In this document: in pieces, positions 16,168 through 25,310 of the stretch | Numbering within the stretch: position 1 is the stretch's first letter | Layout: every line of letters starts with the position of its first letter | Assembly (NCBI GenBank): GCA_016716475.1 | Contig: JADJWG010000002.1 | Span: forward strand, 1,178,001-1,242,000 | Source of the DNA: Phycisphaerales bacterium | Lineage (GTDB): Bacteria > Planctomycetota > Phycisphaerae > UBA1845 > Fen-1342 | Reading direction: 5' to 3' | DNA length: 64,000 nucleotides | Program-made: the position numbers and the translations under genes | The notes under the pieces: model-generated | Database searches by the model: none | What the model saw: only the letters and a program-made list of their open reading frames with translations | Told to the model about the DNA's origin: nothing

Positions 16168-17244
16168 TCAAGGTCCGGTAAACACCGCTTGCACGAGAGC
16201 CAAGTCGGCCAGATCGACATCGCAATCGCCGTTCACATCTGCTGCGCGGAAATCATATTCATCTGCCTCGTCAGGACGCGGTTGATCCGGGCCAAACCAT
16301 ACGGCAATCAGACGCTCCAGGTCCGAAAACTCCACCATGCCGTTGCGATCCAGATCGCCCGGGGCCGGCCGCAATCCGTCCACATGCGCGATCAGTGTCC
16401 GCACGGTGACCTCCGTCGCCAGCACGGCTGCGGCCAATTGCGTGCTGGCACCGACGTGGATGTGTCCGGCCGCATAGCAGCGGTACGGGTCCAGGGGGTC
16501 GGCAAACAGGTCGCGGTACCAGTTCCCGTGATAGCCGATGTAATTCGACAGGAAGCGGCTGCTGTCGATTGGCTCGATGAACGGCGCGACGTTGGCACCG
16601 GAAGCGCTGACCTCCGCGACGATCAGATTCATCGGCAGACTCGACCAGCGTACATTCAGCGCGGGTTCGTTGTAGATCGGCAGTTCCGGTGTGGGGCGCA
16701 GCGGCACAAGGTAATCGGCGGTCCAGGAAGCCGAGGGATACGTTCGGTTCCCCCCTTCCATTTCCCAGCCGTTTACGGTGTTGGCGCGACTGAACGTGAT
16801 GAGGGCCGTGGGGCGCAGCTTCTCCACGAGCGGCCACCAGTGGTTGGACGTGACCTGGTAATCAACTTCGAAATCCCCGTCGCCCTTGGGATTCACACCG
16901 GTGCCGCCTGGGAACTCGGGGAAAAAGGCGTAGATGTTGTAACCGCGCCCTTCCCAGTTCTCCCCCACCCAACCGCCGGGATTTTGCGCCAGGTTCTTGC
17001 TGAACTGGCGCAACATCTCGTTCGTGGGTGGCCAATAGCCGGTAAGCAGAATATTCGGCAGACAATTCGGCGCCAGTTCAAGGCCATCGGCCGGCCCGCG
17101 TCCGAGGAAGACGGCGGGATCGACGTATTTCGGGGGCGAATCACCACCGGCGCCTTCCGGTGACTCCTGCGCCGGCGCGAGCGATGATCCCAACAGAACG
17201 AGCAGTACCACAAACTCCCGCACGCACGCAACCTGCTTCAGCAT
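16168..17244 (-). CDS. Secreted pyroglutamyl-peptidase-like protein with dockerin-like tail
   Basis: The ATG at 17244 has GGGGAG upstream and begins a signal peptide (LKQVACVREFVVLLVLLGSSLAPAQ, split LKQVACVREF and VVLLVLLGSS). The 358-residue product has segments in the order expected of the C15 pyroglutamyl-peptidase fold: NILLTGYWPPTNEMLRQF, ALITFSRANTVNGWEMEG, FLSNYIGYHGNWYRDLF (catalytic Cys-helix position occupied by SNYIGYHG, without Cys) and CYAAGHIHVGASTQ (His region). The C-terminal 60 residues carry dockerin-like repeats GDLDRNGMVEFSDLERLI and ADVNGDCDVDLADLALV. Because the usual nucleophilic cysteine is not seen in its place, the protein may be a non-catalytic relative. Confidence 0.6.
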   Translation of the reverse strand: MLKQVACVREFVVLLVLLGSSLAPAQESPEGAGGDSPPKYVDPAVFLGRGPADGLELAPNCLPNILLTGYWPPTNEMLRQFSKNLAQNPGGWVGENWEGRGYNIYAFFPEFPGGTGVNPKGDGDFEVDYQVTSNHWWPLVEKLRPTALITFSRANTVNGWEMEGGNRTYPSASWTADYLVPLRPTPELPIYNEPALNVRWSSLPMNLIVAEVSASGANVAPFIEPIDSSRFLSNYIGYHGNWYRDLFADPLDPYRCYAAGHIHVGASTQLAAAVLATEVTVRTLIAHVDGLRPAPGDLDRNGMVEFSDLERLIAVWFGPDQPRPDEADEYDFRAADVNGDCDVDLADLALVQAVFTGP

Positions 17245-17318
17245 CACATCTCCCCACACACGAATCGCGCTCGCGCCAGGGGCGTGAGCCGTTGATTGCA
17301 ATGCGACCGTCGGCGCGC

Positions 17319-17346
17319 GCCCCTGCGCGCGCCGACGATCCCATGA
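17319..17346. terminator. Strong GC hairpin downstream of the PEP-CTERM gene
   Basis: GTCGGCGCGCGC (17319-17330), CCCT loop, GCGCGCGCCGAC (17335-17346): a perfect 12-bp stem between two minus-strand genes, 17 bases past the stop of the upstream PEP-CTERM gene. It lacks a T-run. Confidence 0.55.
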
Positions 17347-17362
17347 AACCCAAGTGCTGTAA

Positions 17363-18775
17363 CTAGCGGCGGCGGATCAGCACACCCGCGAATCCAAGCA
17401 GCATCATCGCCGTCGGCTCGGGCACCAGCAGCACCAGGTACGCCTGGCCAATGCTCTGCCCGGCGCCATTCTGCAGGTCCGCCGTGAAGTAGAACCAGCC
17501 GTCATCCGTGAGCACGGCATCATCGTTATTGAAAACGCGGATGTAGGCGTCGTCGTCGAAGAGACCGTTGCCAGAAACGTCGACCGGATCACCTTCGCGT
17601 ACCAGCACGAACTCGTTGTTGTAGACCAGCACCGCGTCCCGGGTGTCGTCAGGACTGTTTGTCAGTCCGCCGATCACAAAGTCGCCATGACTGTTGACTA
17701 CGTTGAGGAAATACCCGGGGGCATACCGGGCATCATCCCAGACCTCCGTCGCGCCGGGAAAGATCGGGGCGCCTTTCGTCGCCACAACCTGGCCATCGAG
17801 ATACACCCAGTCCGCGTTGGTGCCCTGGTTTGAACCGCGGAAGATGTAGTGGCCATTGTACGGTGAGATCTGCTGGCTGCCGTTGTCAGCGCTGAAGGTG
17901 GAGACGTTCTCAGCAAAACCGGAGTTGGGCAGAGGTACACCTTCCTGCGCCACGACATCGCGATTCACGATGATGAACAGGTCCGTCGTGGTGGGGCCGT
18001 TGAGGTCACCGTGGTAGATGAAGTTCGCACCCGTCGCATCCGAACGGAACCGGTTGGCCGTCAGGAGGTCGATCGTCTGCGGCGGCGGCACAAGCTGGCC
18101 GGCCGGTACCGTCACGTCGGTTTGCGCAATCAGTGTGCCGTTGTTGAGATCCACCGCGTTCCACAGCAACTGCTGCGTGGTCGCACCCGGCAGCGTAGCC
18201 GAACGGAAACGCACGTCGCCATTCGCAAGAATGTGGATGGAGTCGTTCGCCGAACCCCAGGAAAGACTATCGGGGTGGCCGGGAATCGGGCTGCCTTCGC
18301 GGGCGATCAGCTCCCACCCGCCACCGCTCCAGCGCACCACCACATCATCCATGGTGGTCGCAGCCGTCGTATCCGCGGTGAAGGCGAAACTGCCGGAATC
18401 GTTGATACCCATCGCGGAATCAATCGTGTTCCAGTTGATGCTGCCGTCGAAGAAGGTCGCCGTCCCCTCCCGCAACACCACGTTGGCACCCGCACCATTG
18501 GTGCCCCCACCGACCACGATGATCTCGTCAGCGGTGAGCGCGGCACCCTCCAAACGCGCTCGGAAGATCCACCGCGAACCATCCGGACTCAGGTACGGCC
18601 GCTCGAACATGTTGCCCGTACCCGTACGGAACTTCTCGCCGGGCAGGCCCGGCACATCCGATGTCGGAGACGTCTGAATGTTAGAAAAAATCACGGTCGG
18701 ACCCGCTGTTGCGACCGCGGCGTACGTACCCAGAAACAGGGCTGCCACGCCAGCCCACTGCCAGTTTCCACGCAT
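17363..18775 (-). CDS. PEP-CTERM-sorted exported protein of unknown function
   Basis: The ATG at 18775 is preceded by GAGGAGGAG and starts a signal peptide (MRGNWQWAGVAALFLGTYAA..TAGP). The body of the 470-residue product is repetitive in style, with DGSRWIFRARL, NDSGSFAFTADT, NGHYIFRGSNQG and NSHGDFVIGGLTN, beta-propeller-like blades seen in many planctomycete exported proteins. The C-terminus VPEPTAMMLLGFAGVLIRRR is a complete PEP-CTERM signal: PEP motif, hydrophobic helix and Arg cluster, recognised by exosortase and leaving the protein at the cell surface or in the matrix. No exosortase gene is in the window. Confidence 0.85.
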   Translation of the reverse strand: MRGNWQWAGVAALFLGTYAAVATAGPTVIFSNIQTSPTSDVPGLPGEKFRTGTGNMFERPYLSPDGSRWIFRARLEGAALTADEIIVVGGGTNGAGANVVLREGTATFFDGSINWNTIDSAMGINDSGSFAFTADTTAATTMDDVVVRWSGGGWELIAREGSPIPGHPDSLSWGSANDSIHILANGDVRFRSATLPGATTQQLLWNAVDLNNGTLIAQTDVTVPAGQLVPPPQTIDLLTANRFRSDATGANFIYHGDLNGPTTTDLFIIVNRDVVAQEGVPLPNSGFAENVSTFSADNGSQQISPYNGHYIFRGSNQGTNADWVYLDGQVVATKGAPIFPGATEVWDDARYAPGYFLNVVNSHGDFVIGGLTNSPDDTRDAVLVYNNEFVLVREGDPVDVSGNGLFDDDAYIRVFNNDDAVLTDDGWFYFTADLQNGAGQSIGQAYLVLLVPEPTAMMLLGFAGVLIRRR

Positions 18776-18937
18776 CTTAGAACTCCTCCTCTTGAGACCC
18801 ACTACACGAACTTGCTAGGACCACCGGCGGCTGCACCCAAAGCACCCACCCCCGGAGCGGCAACCCTGCTTCCACACCGGCACAAGTCGGGAGTCGCGCC
18901 CCTCGCACATTGCACCCGATGGATCGGCAGGCCCGCT

Positions 18938-18963
18938 AACCCGGTAGGATCAGTCTACGGGTT
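18938..18963. terminator. Hairpin downstream of xylA
   Basis: AACCCG-g-TAG (18938-18947) pairs with CTA-CGGGTT (18955-18963) across a 7-base loop, in the gap beyond the xylA stop (minus strand). The T-run of the minus strand (around 18984-18989) lies before rather than after the hairpin, so termination is only a guess. Confidence 0.3.
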
Positions 18964-19018
18964 CGGGTCACAGGAAACAACTCTAAAAAACGGACGTAGC
19001 AGGGACGCGATCCAGACA

Positions 19019-20332
19019 CTAGCGAATGTACTCATTCAGCATGTTTTCGAGCAGTTCCTGGCGCCCGCTGACAACCGGAGGTTCACCATGTTGCAGGGTG
19101 TACTGCTCCAACTCGGCAAAACCGATCGCACCGCGCTCGATCTTCTCCCCGAGGCCGCTGTCCCAACCGACATACCGTTGTCGCACATGGTCCGAGAAGT
19201 AGCCGTCGGAAAGCATCCGTGCCGCGATTTTCAAACCCCTCGCAAAGGCGTCCATGGCACCAATATGGGCATGGAACAGGTCGACAGGATCGATGGATTG
19301 CCGTCGCACTTTGGCGTCGAAATTCAGACCGCCGGTTTCGAAGCCCCCGCCCTTGAGAATCGTGTACATCGCCAAAGCCGTGTCATACAAGTCGGTCGGG
19401 AACTGATCCGTGTCCCATCCTAGCAACAGGTCGCCCCGGTTGGCGTCCACCGACCCCAGCAGGCCATTCGCCACCGCGTACTCGAGTTCATGCTGGAACG
19501 TGTGGCCCGCCAGCGTTGCGTGATTCGCCTCGATGTTGAGCTTGAAATCACCCGCCAAGCCGTACTTTTGCAGGAAGGCATGGCAGTTTCCGGCATCAAA
19601 GTCGTACTGATGCTTGGTCGGTTCCTTGGGCTTCGGCTCGATGTAGAGCTGACCGCTGAAACCCAGTGTCTTACGATAGTCGACCGCCATCTGGAGAAAG
19701 CGGCCGAGGTGATCCAACTCGCGTTTCAGATCGGTGTTGAGCAGCGTGTCATAGCCCTCACGCCCCCCCCAGAAGACGTAGCCCGCCCCCCCCAGGGCAT
19801 GCGTGCACTCCATCGCCTTTTTCACCTGCGCCGCGGCATACGCGAAAATCGCCGGATTGGGGTTGGTCGCGGCCCCGGCCATGAACCGCCGGTGAGAAAA
19901 GGCATTCGTCGTGCCCCAGAGTAACTTGACGTTGTGGTCGTTCTGCAACTGCCCGGCGAGCTTGACGATCCGGTCGAGGCGCTTGTTTGTCTCGATGAGG
20001 GTGTCGGCCTCCGGCGCAATATCGCGATCATGAAAGCACCAGAACTCGACGCCGAGCTTTGTGAAGAATTCGAACGCCGCCCGCAGCGTTTGTTCGGCTA
20101 TCGCCAGCGGGTCGCTGCCGCGGTGATAGTCACGGAGGATCGACCCCGGTCCAAATGGATCACCACCCAGCCCCTGAAACGTGTGCCAGTAGCACACTGC
20201 GAAGCGCAGGTGCGCCCGCATCGGCTTGCCCGCAATGATTTCGTCCGGCTGGTAGTGCTTGAACGCAAGTGGGTTACGCGAATCCGGCCCCTCGTACACG
20301 ATACGGCCGATCTCGGGGAAATACTGCGTCAC
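19019..20332 (-). CDS. xylA: Xylose isomerase
   Basis: A 437-residue protein, the size of class II xylose isomerases. It interconverts D-xylose and D-xylulose (also D-glucose/D-fructose) using two divalent metals. Visible motifs are VCYWHTFQGLGGDPFG, the catalytic His region FWCFHDRDIAPE, YVFWGGREGYDTLLNTD, the metal Glu region LYIEPKPKEPTKHQYDFDAG and NIEANHATLAGHTFQHEL, and DANRGDLLLGWDTDQFP. It lies 123 bases downstream of rny on the same strand; no xylulokinase or transporter gene is adjacent, so a xylose operon is not evident. Confidence 0.97.
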   Translation of the reverse strand: MTQYFPEIGRIVYEGPDSRNPLAFKHYQPDEIIAGKPMRAHLRFAVCYWHTFQGLGGDPFGPGSILRDYHRGSDPLAIAEQTLRAAFEFFTKLGVEFWCFHDRDIAPEADTLIETNKRLDRIVKLAGQLQNDHNVKLLWGTTNAFSHRRFMAGAATNPNPAIFAYAAAQVKKAMECTHALGGAGYVFWGGREGYDTLLNTDLKRELDHLGRFLQMAVDYRKTLGFSGQLYIEPKPKEPTKHQYDFDAGNCHAFLQKYGLAGDFKLNIEANHATLAGHTFQHELEYAVANGLLGSVDANRGDLLLGWDTDQFPTDLYDTALAMYTILKGGGFETGGLNFDAKVRRQSIDPVDLFHAHIGAMDAFARGLKIAARMLSDGYFSDHVRQRYVGWDSGLGEKIERGAIGFAELEQYTLQHGEPPVVSGRQELLENMLNEYIR

Positions 20333-20455
20333 GATGGACTCCGCTCCTCATCCTGGCAACAACACCGCAACACGAGCGTCACGGTTTGAGTAGAACCGAT
20401 TTTCGCAGCGCGGTTGGCAGTCGGCAACCTGGTGCGCAGCGCCTCGGCCAGCGGA

Positions 20456-22174
20456 TCAGGACTCGGTGGCTTCTTCCGGGGCCGGATCGGCGGCCGGCGT
20501 CTCGGCCTCTTCCGCTTCGAGATCATCACTCGAGTACTCGTACTCGATGCGGTCGCCATTGCGGTGCCGCCCGCTGATCGCGTATTCCGTGGCACGTACC
20601 TCGCGCAAAACGGTCACTTTGATCTCGCCGGGGAATTGCCCGATGTCCTGCTCGATTTTCAAGGCGACGTCGCGAGCCAATTTCAGCGATGAGCGGTCGT
20701 TCACGCGATCCGCATCCACGATGACGCGCACCTCACGCCCCGCTTCAATGGCATAGGCCTGTCGCACGCCTGCAAACGAGGTTGCGATCTGTTCCAGTTC
20801 CTGCAGGCGCTTGATGTAGCGCTCGATCGACTCGCGGCGCCCACCCGGCCGGGCGGCACTGATCGCATCCGCGGCCGTCACCAACGGCGTGTACGGGGAG
20901 GTTGCGGCCACGTCACCGTGGTGGCCGAGAATCGCGTTAAGGACCTCCGGCCGCTCGTTGAGCCGCCGCACGAAGTCGTAACCGACTTTGGTATGGGCCC
21001 CCTCCTGCTCATGACCCAGCGCCTTGCCTATATCATGCAGGAAGCCGCAGCGCCGTGCCAAGGCACCGTCGAGCCCCAACTCATCCGCCATCAACCCGCA
21101 AATGTAGGCGACTTCCACGCTGTGTTTCAGCACGTTCTGGCCGTAGCTCGTGCGATACTGGAGCCGCCCCATCACGTCGAGAATCTTCTTGTTGATGCCG
21201 TGCAGATTGGCGGTGGCGGCCGCCTCTTTGCCCGCAACGGAGATGCGCTGTTCAACCTCCTTGGTCAACTCGGCCACGATCTCCTCGATCCGGGTCGGAT
21301 GAATGCGGCCGTCGCGAATCAGGCGATCGAGCGCAAGGCGGGCAATCTCCTTTCGTACCGGGTCGAAACAAGAGATCTGCACGATTCCGGGCGTGTCGTC
21401 CACGATCACGGTCACACCGGTCGCCTTCTCAAACGCCCGGATGTTGCGGCCTTCGCGGCCGATGACACGGCCTTTCATTTCATCCGAGGGCACATCCACG
21501 GCCGCTACGGTCGTCTCGCAGGTGTGCTCCGCCGCGTAGCGCTGAATGGCCGAGATCGTGATGTAGCGGGCCCTCTCCTTCCCGTTGTCCTCGGCCTCGG
21601 AGATAATGCGATCGACCAGTTGCCCGGCCTCATGTTCGACATCCTGCTCGATCCGCTTGAGGCAGAGGGCGCGGGCTTCGTCAGCAGTGAGGCGGGCGAT
21701 GCGCAGAAGTTCCTCCCGTTGCCGGGCCGCGAGTGCCTCGGCCTCCGCCAGTTGCACCGCCACCTGCTTGGCCTGCTCCGCAACCCGGCCCTGTTCGACC
21801 TCGATTTTGCGCTCCTTGGTGGTGAGCACATCCTCCTTCTTGACCAGGGTGTCTTCTCTTTTTTCCAGCCGGCGTTCGATCTGTCGGAGTTCGTTCCGGG
21901 TTTCGGCAGTTTCGCGCTCGAACCGTTGCATGGCATCGAGTGCGAGTTTTTCCCCCTCCACCTCGGCCGCCCGTATCCGGTCGTTGGCACGCTGCTGCGC
22001 ATCTTCCAGCAATTGGTGGGCGGCTTTCTCACGTTCCGCCCGTTCGCGCCGGAACATGATCATCTGGAAGGCCAACACCGCCCCGCCACCGACAACCGCT
22101 CCCAGCAGGTAGCCAATCACCTTCCCGTCAAGAAGCCCCCCTTGCGCCAGCAAGGCCGTACACGCGCTGAACAT
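20456..22174 (-). CDS. rny: Ribonuclease Y
   Basis: A 572-residue membrane-anchored endoribonuclease that starts mRNA turnover in bacteria lacking RNase E. The layout is complete: N-terminal membrane helix (VIGYLLGAVVGGGAVLAFQMI), a long coiled coil (about residues 40-210, rich in Glu/Arg/Gln), a KH domain with GRVIGREGRNIRAFEKATGV and an HD phosphohydrolase domain with RRCGFLHDIGKALGHE (HD metal-binding pair) and AILGHHGDVAA. A C-terminal tail rich in Glu/Ala/Pro (about 30 residues) is extra compared with the 520-residue Bacillus protein. Confidence 0.97.
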   Translation of the reverse strand: MFSACTALLAQGGLLDGKVIGYLLGAVVGGGAVLAFQMIMFRRERAEREKAAHQLLEDAQQRANDRIRAAEVEGEKLALDAMQRFERETAETRNELRQIERRLEKREDTLVKKEDVLTTKERKIEVEQGRVAEQAKQVAVQLAEAEALAARQREELLRIARLTADEARALCLKRIEQDVEHEAGQLVDRIISEAEDNGKERARYITISAIQRYAAEHTCETTVAAVDVPSDEMKGRVIGREGRNIRAFEKATGVTVIVDDTPGIVQISCFDPVRKEIARLALDRLIRDGRIHPTRIEEIVAELTKEVEQRISVAGKEAAATANLHGINKKILDVMGRLQYRTSYGQNVLKHSVEVAYICGLMADELGLDGALARRCGFLHDIGKALGHEQEGAHTKVGYDFVRRLNERPEVLNAILGHHGDVAATSPYTPLVTAADAISAARPGGRRESIERYIKRLQELEQIATSFAGVRQAYAIEAGREVRVIVDADRVNDRSSLKLARDVALKIEQDIGQFPGEIKVTVLREVRATEYAISGRHRNGDRIEYEYSSDDLEAEEAETPAADPAPEEATES

Positions 22175-22813
22175 GATGAATTCCGCCTTTCAAATCGCAG
22201 GCGGCGCGTGAAGCGTACGCGCCCCGAACACGGGCGCGATGGCAGGCGGCCAACGGAACAGACCTCGGACTATGCGTTCTACAGCAACACCGGCCCCGCA
22301 CCACGCCGGATCCCGTGAGCAACAGCCCTTTCAGCACTGAGTCGCTTGGCGCACACGATGAATGATGATGAAGGTATGATGAACTCGTGCGCGTCTGGCG
22401 TCCCGATCCAACTGGGCCTTTGCGGGAACGCGCCGCGGGGCTGCGTTCCACTCTCCCGAGGTACTCCAAACAGCCTTGTCGTGACACCGTGAGGGTAGTC
22501 AGACTCCCGCCACAGCGTCACGTTGAACCATCGTCACCCTAAGTCTCACAATGGGGCAACATTATACGGTCACAGAACGCAGCACGCCAGAGCGCGACGG
22601 CCACCCGTCGTCGCGGCAGGGGAAAATTCCGCCGAGTGGCAAGAAAGGATCCACCCTTTCTCCGTGAACGGCAGAAACACGGATCCGCGCCGCAAATGAT
22701 TGACCGGCAGACCGGTCTTGCACGCCCCGCACACGGGGGCTAGCATCCAGCGGATGGGCGAGGATTTGAGTTCGACCCTCGGATCGCCACGGATCCCGAC
22801 GAGCAAGCCAGCC
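22175..22813. other. Intergenic region, nothing recognised
   Basis: This 639-base stretch lies between divergent genes (rny to the left, the small membrane protein to the right). Open frames crossing it lack family features and ribosome-binding sites. An AT-richer, ATGATGATGA-like patch around 22360-22385 and a TATACG-type box near 22563 could be promoter elements. I looked for tRNA, SRP, tmRNA and CRISPR signals and saw none. Confidence 0.4.
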
Positions 22814-23272
22814 ATGACCGAAGTCGCTACGACCACCAGTGCCCACCCGACGCGACGGGGACTCGCACAGTGGGTCATCGCCTTCCTTCTCGGTGTGATC
22901 GCAGTCGGCGTTTGGCAGCGGACCGCCCCCCTGCCGGTATCCGCGCTGGCCCAGGGGCAACCGATGGCTGGCGCTCGCGGTGTGTACGCCTTCACGGGCC
23001 CGCTCGCCCGGGACCAGTTCGGACTTTTCATGCTGGATATCGACCAGGGCACGCTTTGGTGCTACGCTTTCGATGATGTCGCCGGCACCCGTAAGCTGCG
23101 GTTGATCGCCGCGCGCACGTGGATGTACGATCGCTATTTACAGGATTTTAACTGTGCTGCTCCGGACTTCCGGATGGTGCAGCAACTGGTGAATCAGCAG
23201 CGGGCGCAGCCCGGTGGCGCCGCGCTCGATCCGGCGGAAGATCCGTCGGAAAGTCGCCCGTCGGCACCGTGA
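22814..23272 (+). CDS. Small single-pass membrane protein, unknown function
   Basis: From the ATG at 22814 the product has 152 residues: a basic N-terminus (TTTSAHPTRRGLAQW), one membrane helix (VIAFLLGVIAVGVWQRTAPL), then an exported domain (ARGVYAFTGPLARDQFGLFM LDIDQGTLWCYAFD) of alternating strands that reads like one propeller-type blade, and a Pro/Ser-rich tail. An earlier in-frame ATG at 22754 is possible; neither has a strong ribosome-binding site. It precedes the HTH-linker protein by 49 bases on the same strand, so they may be co-transcribed. Confidence 0.6.
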   Translation: MTEVATTTSAHPTRRGLAQWVIAFLLGVIAVGVWQRTAPLPVSALAQGQPMAGARGVYAFTGPLARDQFGLFMLDIDQGTLWCYAFDDVAGTRKLRLIAARTWMYDRYLQDFNCAAPDFRMVQQLVNQQRAQPGGAALDPAEDPSESRPSAP

Positions 23273-23321
23273 CGCGCGGTGTGCGTCTAGCAGCAGGAAC
23301 CGCTCCCGAGGAGTTTCGTTG

Positions 23322-24242
23322 ATGGCCAGCAAGCCGTTCTACTCGATTGAAGAGGTCTGCGAGAAGCTCGGCAAAACCGCGGACGACGTGAAAGCGCTCG
23401 TGCGGGCGGGCGAGCTTCGCGAGTTCCGTGACGGGGGCAAGGTTTACTTCAAATCCGACGACATCAAACGACTCGCGGGATCAGGCGATTCAGGCGAACT
23501 GTTGAGTCTCGAGGATTCCGGCGAGATTGAGCTCGAACCGGCCCAGGACAGTGGCGACGACGATGGACTTCCCAGCATCGGCGAGGCCGGGGGCGGCACC
23601 AGCATCATCGGTCTGGAGCCGCTCGGTGACGACTCTGCAGACGAAGCCAGCAGCAAGAAAAAGGAAGACACCGTCATTACCAAGAGCGGCATCGGAGTTT
23701 TCGACGACGACGAGCTCGAGATCGATGCCGACCCGATGGCCAAGACGCAGATTACCACAGGCGCATCCGACCAGATTTCACTAGAAGGTGCCGGCAGCGG
23801 CTCAGGCCTGCTCGACCTGACGCGCGAGGCGGACGATACCGCACTCGGTGCCGAGATTCTCGACGAAATCTGGTCCGGCGAAGATGAAGCCCCGGCGGAA
23901 GCAGAGCCCGTGGCGCCCACGCCTCCCCCGCGGCGCGAGGTACCCAAGCCAGAACCCTTGGCGGAGGCGGACGCCGGCGAAGTGGTGCAGCCGGTCATCG
24001 TCGCAACTGGCGATCCGACCGAAGGGATCTTCGGCGGTGTACTCGCAGGCGGACTGGTGCTCGCGGCATTCGCCCACATCATCGTGGCCAGCGCGCTGCA
24101 GGGTTTTACCCCCGGCTTCGCGACTGCCCTCGCGAGCGGCACGATGTTCTGGGCACTGCTCGGCGGGTCGATCGGTGTCGTGGGCCTCGCGATTGTCATC
24201 GGCTGGCTGCTCGGCCGGGCCTTTGCTCCGCGTCGCCGTTAA
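23322..24242 (+). CDS. Excisionase/MerR-fold HTH protein with acidic linker and two membrane helices
   Basis: GAGGAG lies eight bases before the ATG at 23322; 306 residues. Residues 1-50 (FYSIEEVCEKLGKTADDVKA, LVRAGELREFRDGGKVYFKS) are a winged helix-turn-helix of the excisionase/MerR type. An acidic, Ser/Gly/Asp-rich linker of about 190 residues follows (SGDSGELLSLEDSGEIELE and similar). The C-terminus has two membrane helices (GGVLAGGLVLAAFAHIIVAS; FWALLGGSIGVVGLAIVIGW). A DNA-binding-like domain tethered to a membrane by a disordered linker suggests either a membrane-bound regulator or a domain used for protein contacts. Partner and target are unknown. Confidence 0.7.
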   Translation: MASKPFYSIEEVCEKLGKTADDVKALVRAGELREFRDGGKVYFKSDDIKRLAGSGDSGELLSLEDSGEIELEPAQDSGDDDGLPSIGEAGGGTSIIGLEPLGDDSADEASSKKKEDTVITKSGIGVFDDDELEIDADPMAKTQITTGASDQISLEGAGSGSGLLDLTREADDTALGAEILDEIWSGEDEAPAEAEPVAPTPPPRREVPKPEPLAEADAGEVVQPVIVATGDPTEGIFGGVLAGGLVLAAFAHIIVASALQGFTPGFATALASGTMFWALLGGSIGVVGLAIVIGWLLGRAFAPRRR

Positions 24243-24344
24243 CCTCACCGGGGGTTTGCCGTCGCGCGCTGCGACACGCACTCCCCAGGTGCCGGTGGCG
24301 GCCTGCGCACAGCGCCGCTTGTCCACTTCATGAGGAGAGCTCGT

Positions 24345-25160
24345 ATGCTGCACCGTTCCGTTTCGGTCGCCATGCTTCTGACGGTTGGCCTGCTGCTGAC
24401 CGGGTGCGCCGCCGAGCAGCGGCAACGCGAGCTTGAATTCGAGTTGCGGAAGGTGACCGAACAGCGCGATGATCTCGCCGCGCGCCTCGCCCAATCTGAT
24501 GCGCGCGGTACCGAACTGACCCGCCAATTGGCACACGCTGAAGATACGCTCAATACCGCGCGGGCCGAGGTCGGCAGTCTCAGTAGCCGCATCCGCGACC
24601 TGGAACGTGACAAGGAGGATCTGGCGGTCCTCGTGCAGCAGCAGGCCGTCGCAGAGCTTGCGCGCCCCGCCGTGCCGACCTCCACACTGCCGCCGGTCAT
24701 CGACAATGCCCTCGCCGCATTCGTGCAGCGTTTCAGCGGACGTGTCGCTTACGACCCTGGCCGCGGTGCCGTCAGTTTCGCAAACGATCGATTGTTCGAT
24801 GCCGGCAGTGCCGAGGTGCGCAGCGACGCCGGTGCCCCACTGACAGAACTTGCGGGTCTCCTGGCACTCCGCGAACTCGAGGGGTACGAAGCGATTGTCG
24901 TCGGTCACACGGACAATAGCCCGATTACCCGGCCAGAGACCTTGGCGAAACACCCGACCAACTGGCATTTGTCCGTACACCGCGCGATCGCAGTCAAGGA
25001 CTTGCTGGTCAACGCAGGCGCTCCTGCCAGCCGTGTCGGCGTGATGGGCTATGCCGATCAGCGGCCGGTGAGCAGTGATCCAGCTCAGAATCGCCGGATC
25101 GAGGTCTTCGTGATTCCACAGGGTGGGTTGAGGCCGTTTGAGGCAGTGCGGCCCAGATAA
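24345..25160 (+). CDS. OmpA/Pal-type lipoprotein with coiled coil
   Basis: The ATG at 24345 (GAGGAGAG upstream) gives 271 residues. A lipoprotein signal with lipobox LLTGC (Cys about residue 22) is followed by a coiled coil (about residues 25-105: RELEFELRKVTEQRDDLAARL, split RELEFELRKV and TEQRDDLAARL). The C-terminal 130 residues form an OmpA-like peptidoglycan-binding domain: SFANDRLFDAGSAEVR, VVGHTDNSPI, WHLSVHRAIAVKDLL, GYADQRPV and QNRRIEVFV. It probably ties the outer membrane to the cell wall, with the coiled coil acting as spacer. Confidence 0.88.
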   Translation: MLHRSVSVAMLLTVGLLLTGCAAEQRQRELEFELRKVTEQRDDLAARLAQSDARGTELTRQLAHAEDTLNTARAEVGSLSSRIRDLERDKEDLAVLVQQQAVAELARPAVPTSTLPPVIDNALAAFVQRFSGRVAYDPGRGAVSFANDRLFDAGSAEVRSDAGAPLTELAGLLALRELEGYEAIVVGHTDNSPITRPETLAKHPTNWHLSVHRAIAVKDLLVNAGAPASRVGVMGYADQRPVSSDPAQNRRIEVFVIPQGGLRPFEAVRPR

Positions 25161-25310
25161 GCCCTGGGCTGAGTGTCCACAGCTCCAGCGTAGTCTCGAA
25201 GGTGCCGCGCATGCTCCGCACATAGGCGATGACGCGCGGAGCGGTGGGAACGCCGTGCGCGGGGGATGCGACACCCACACCCCCCTCCGAATCCGACAAG
25301 CCGCGGCTAC

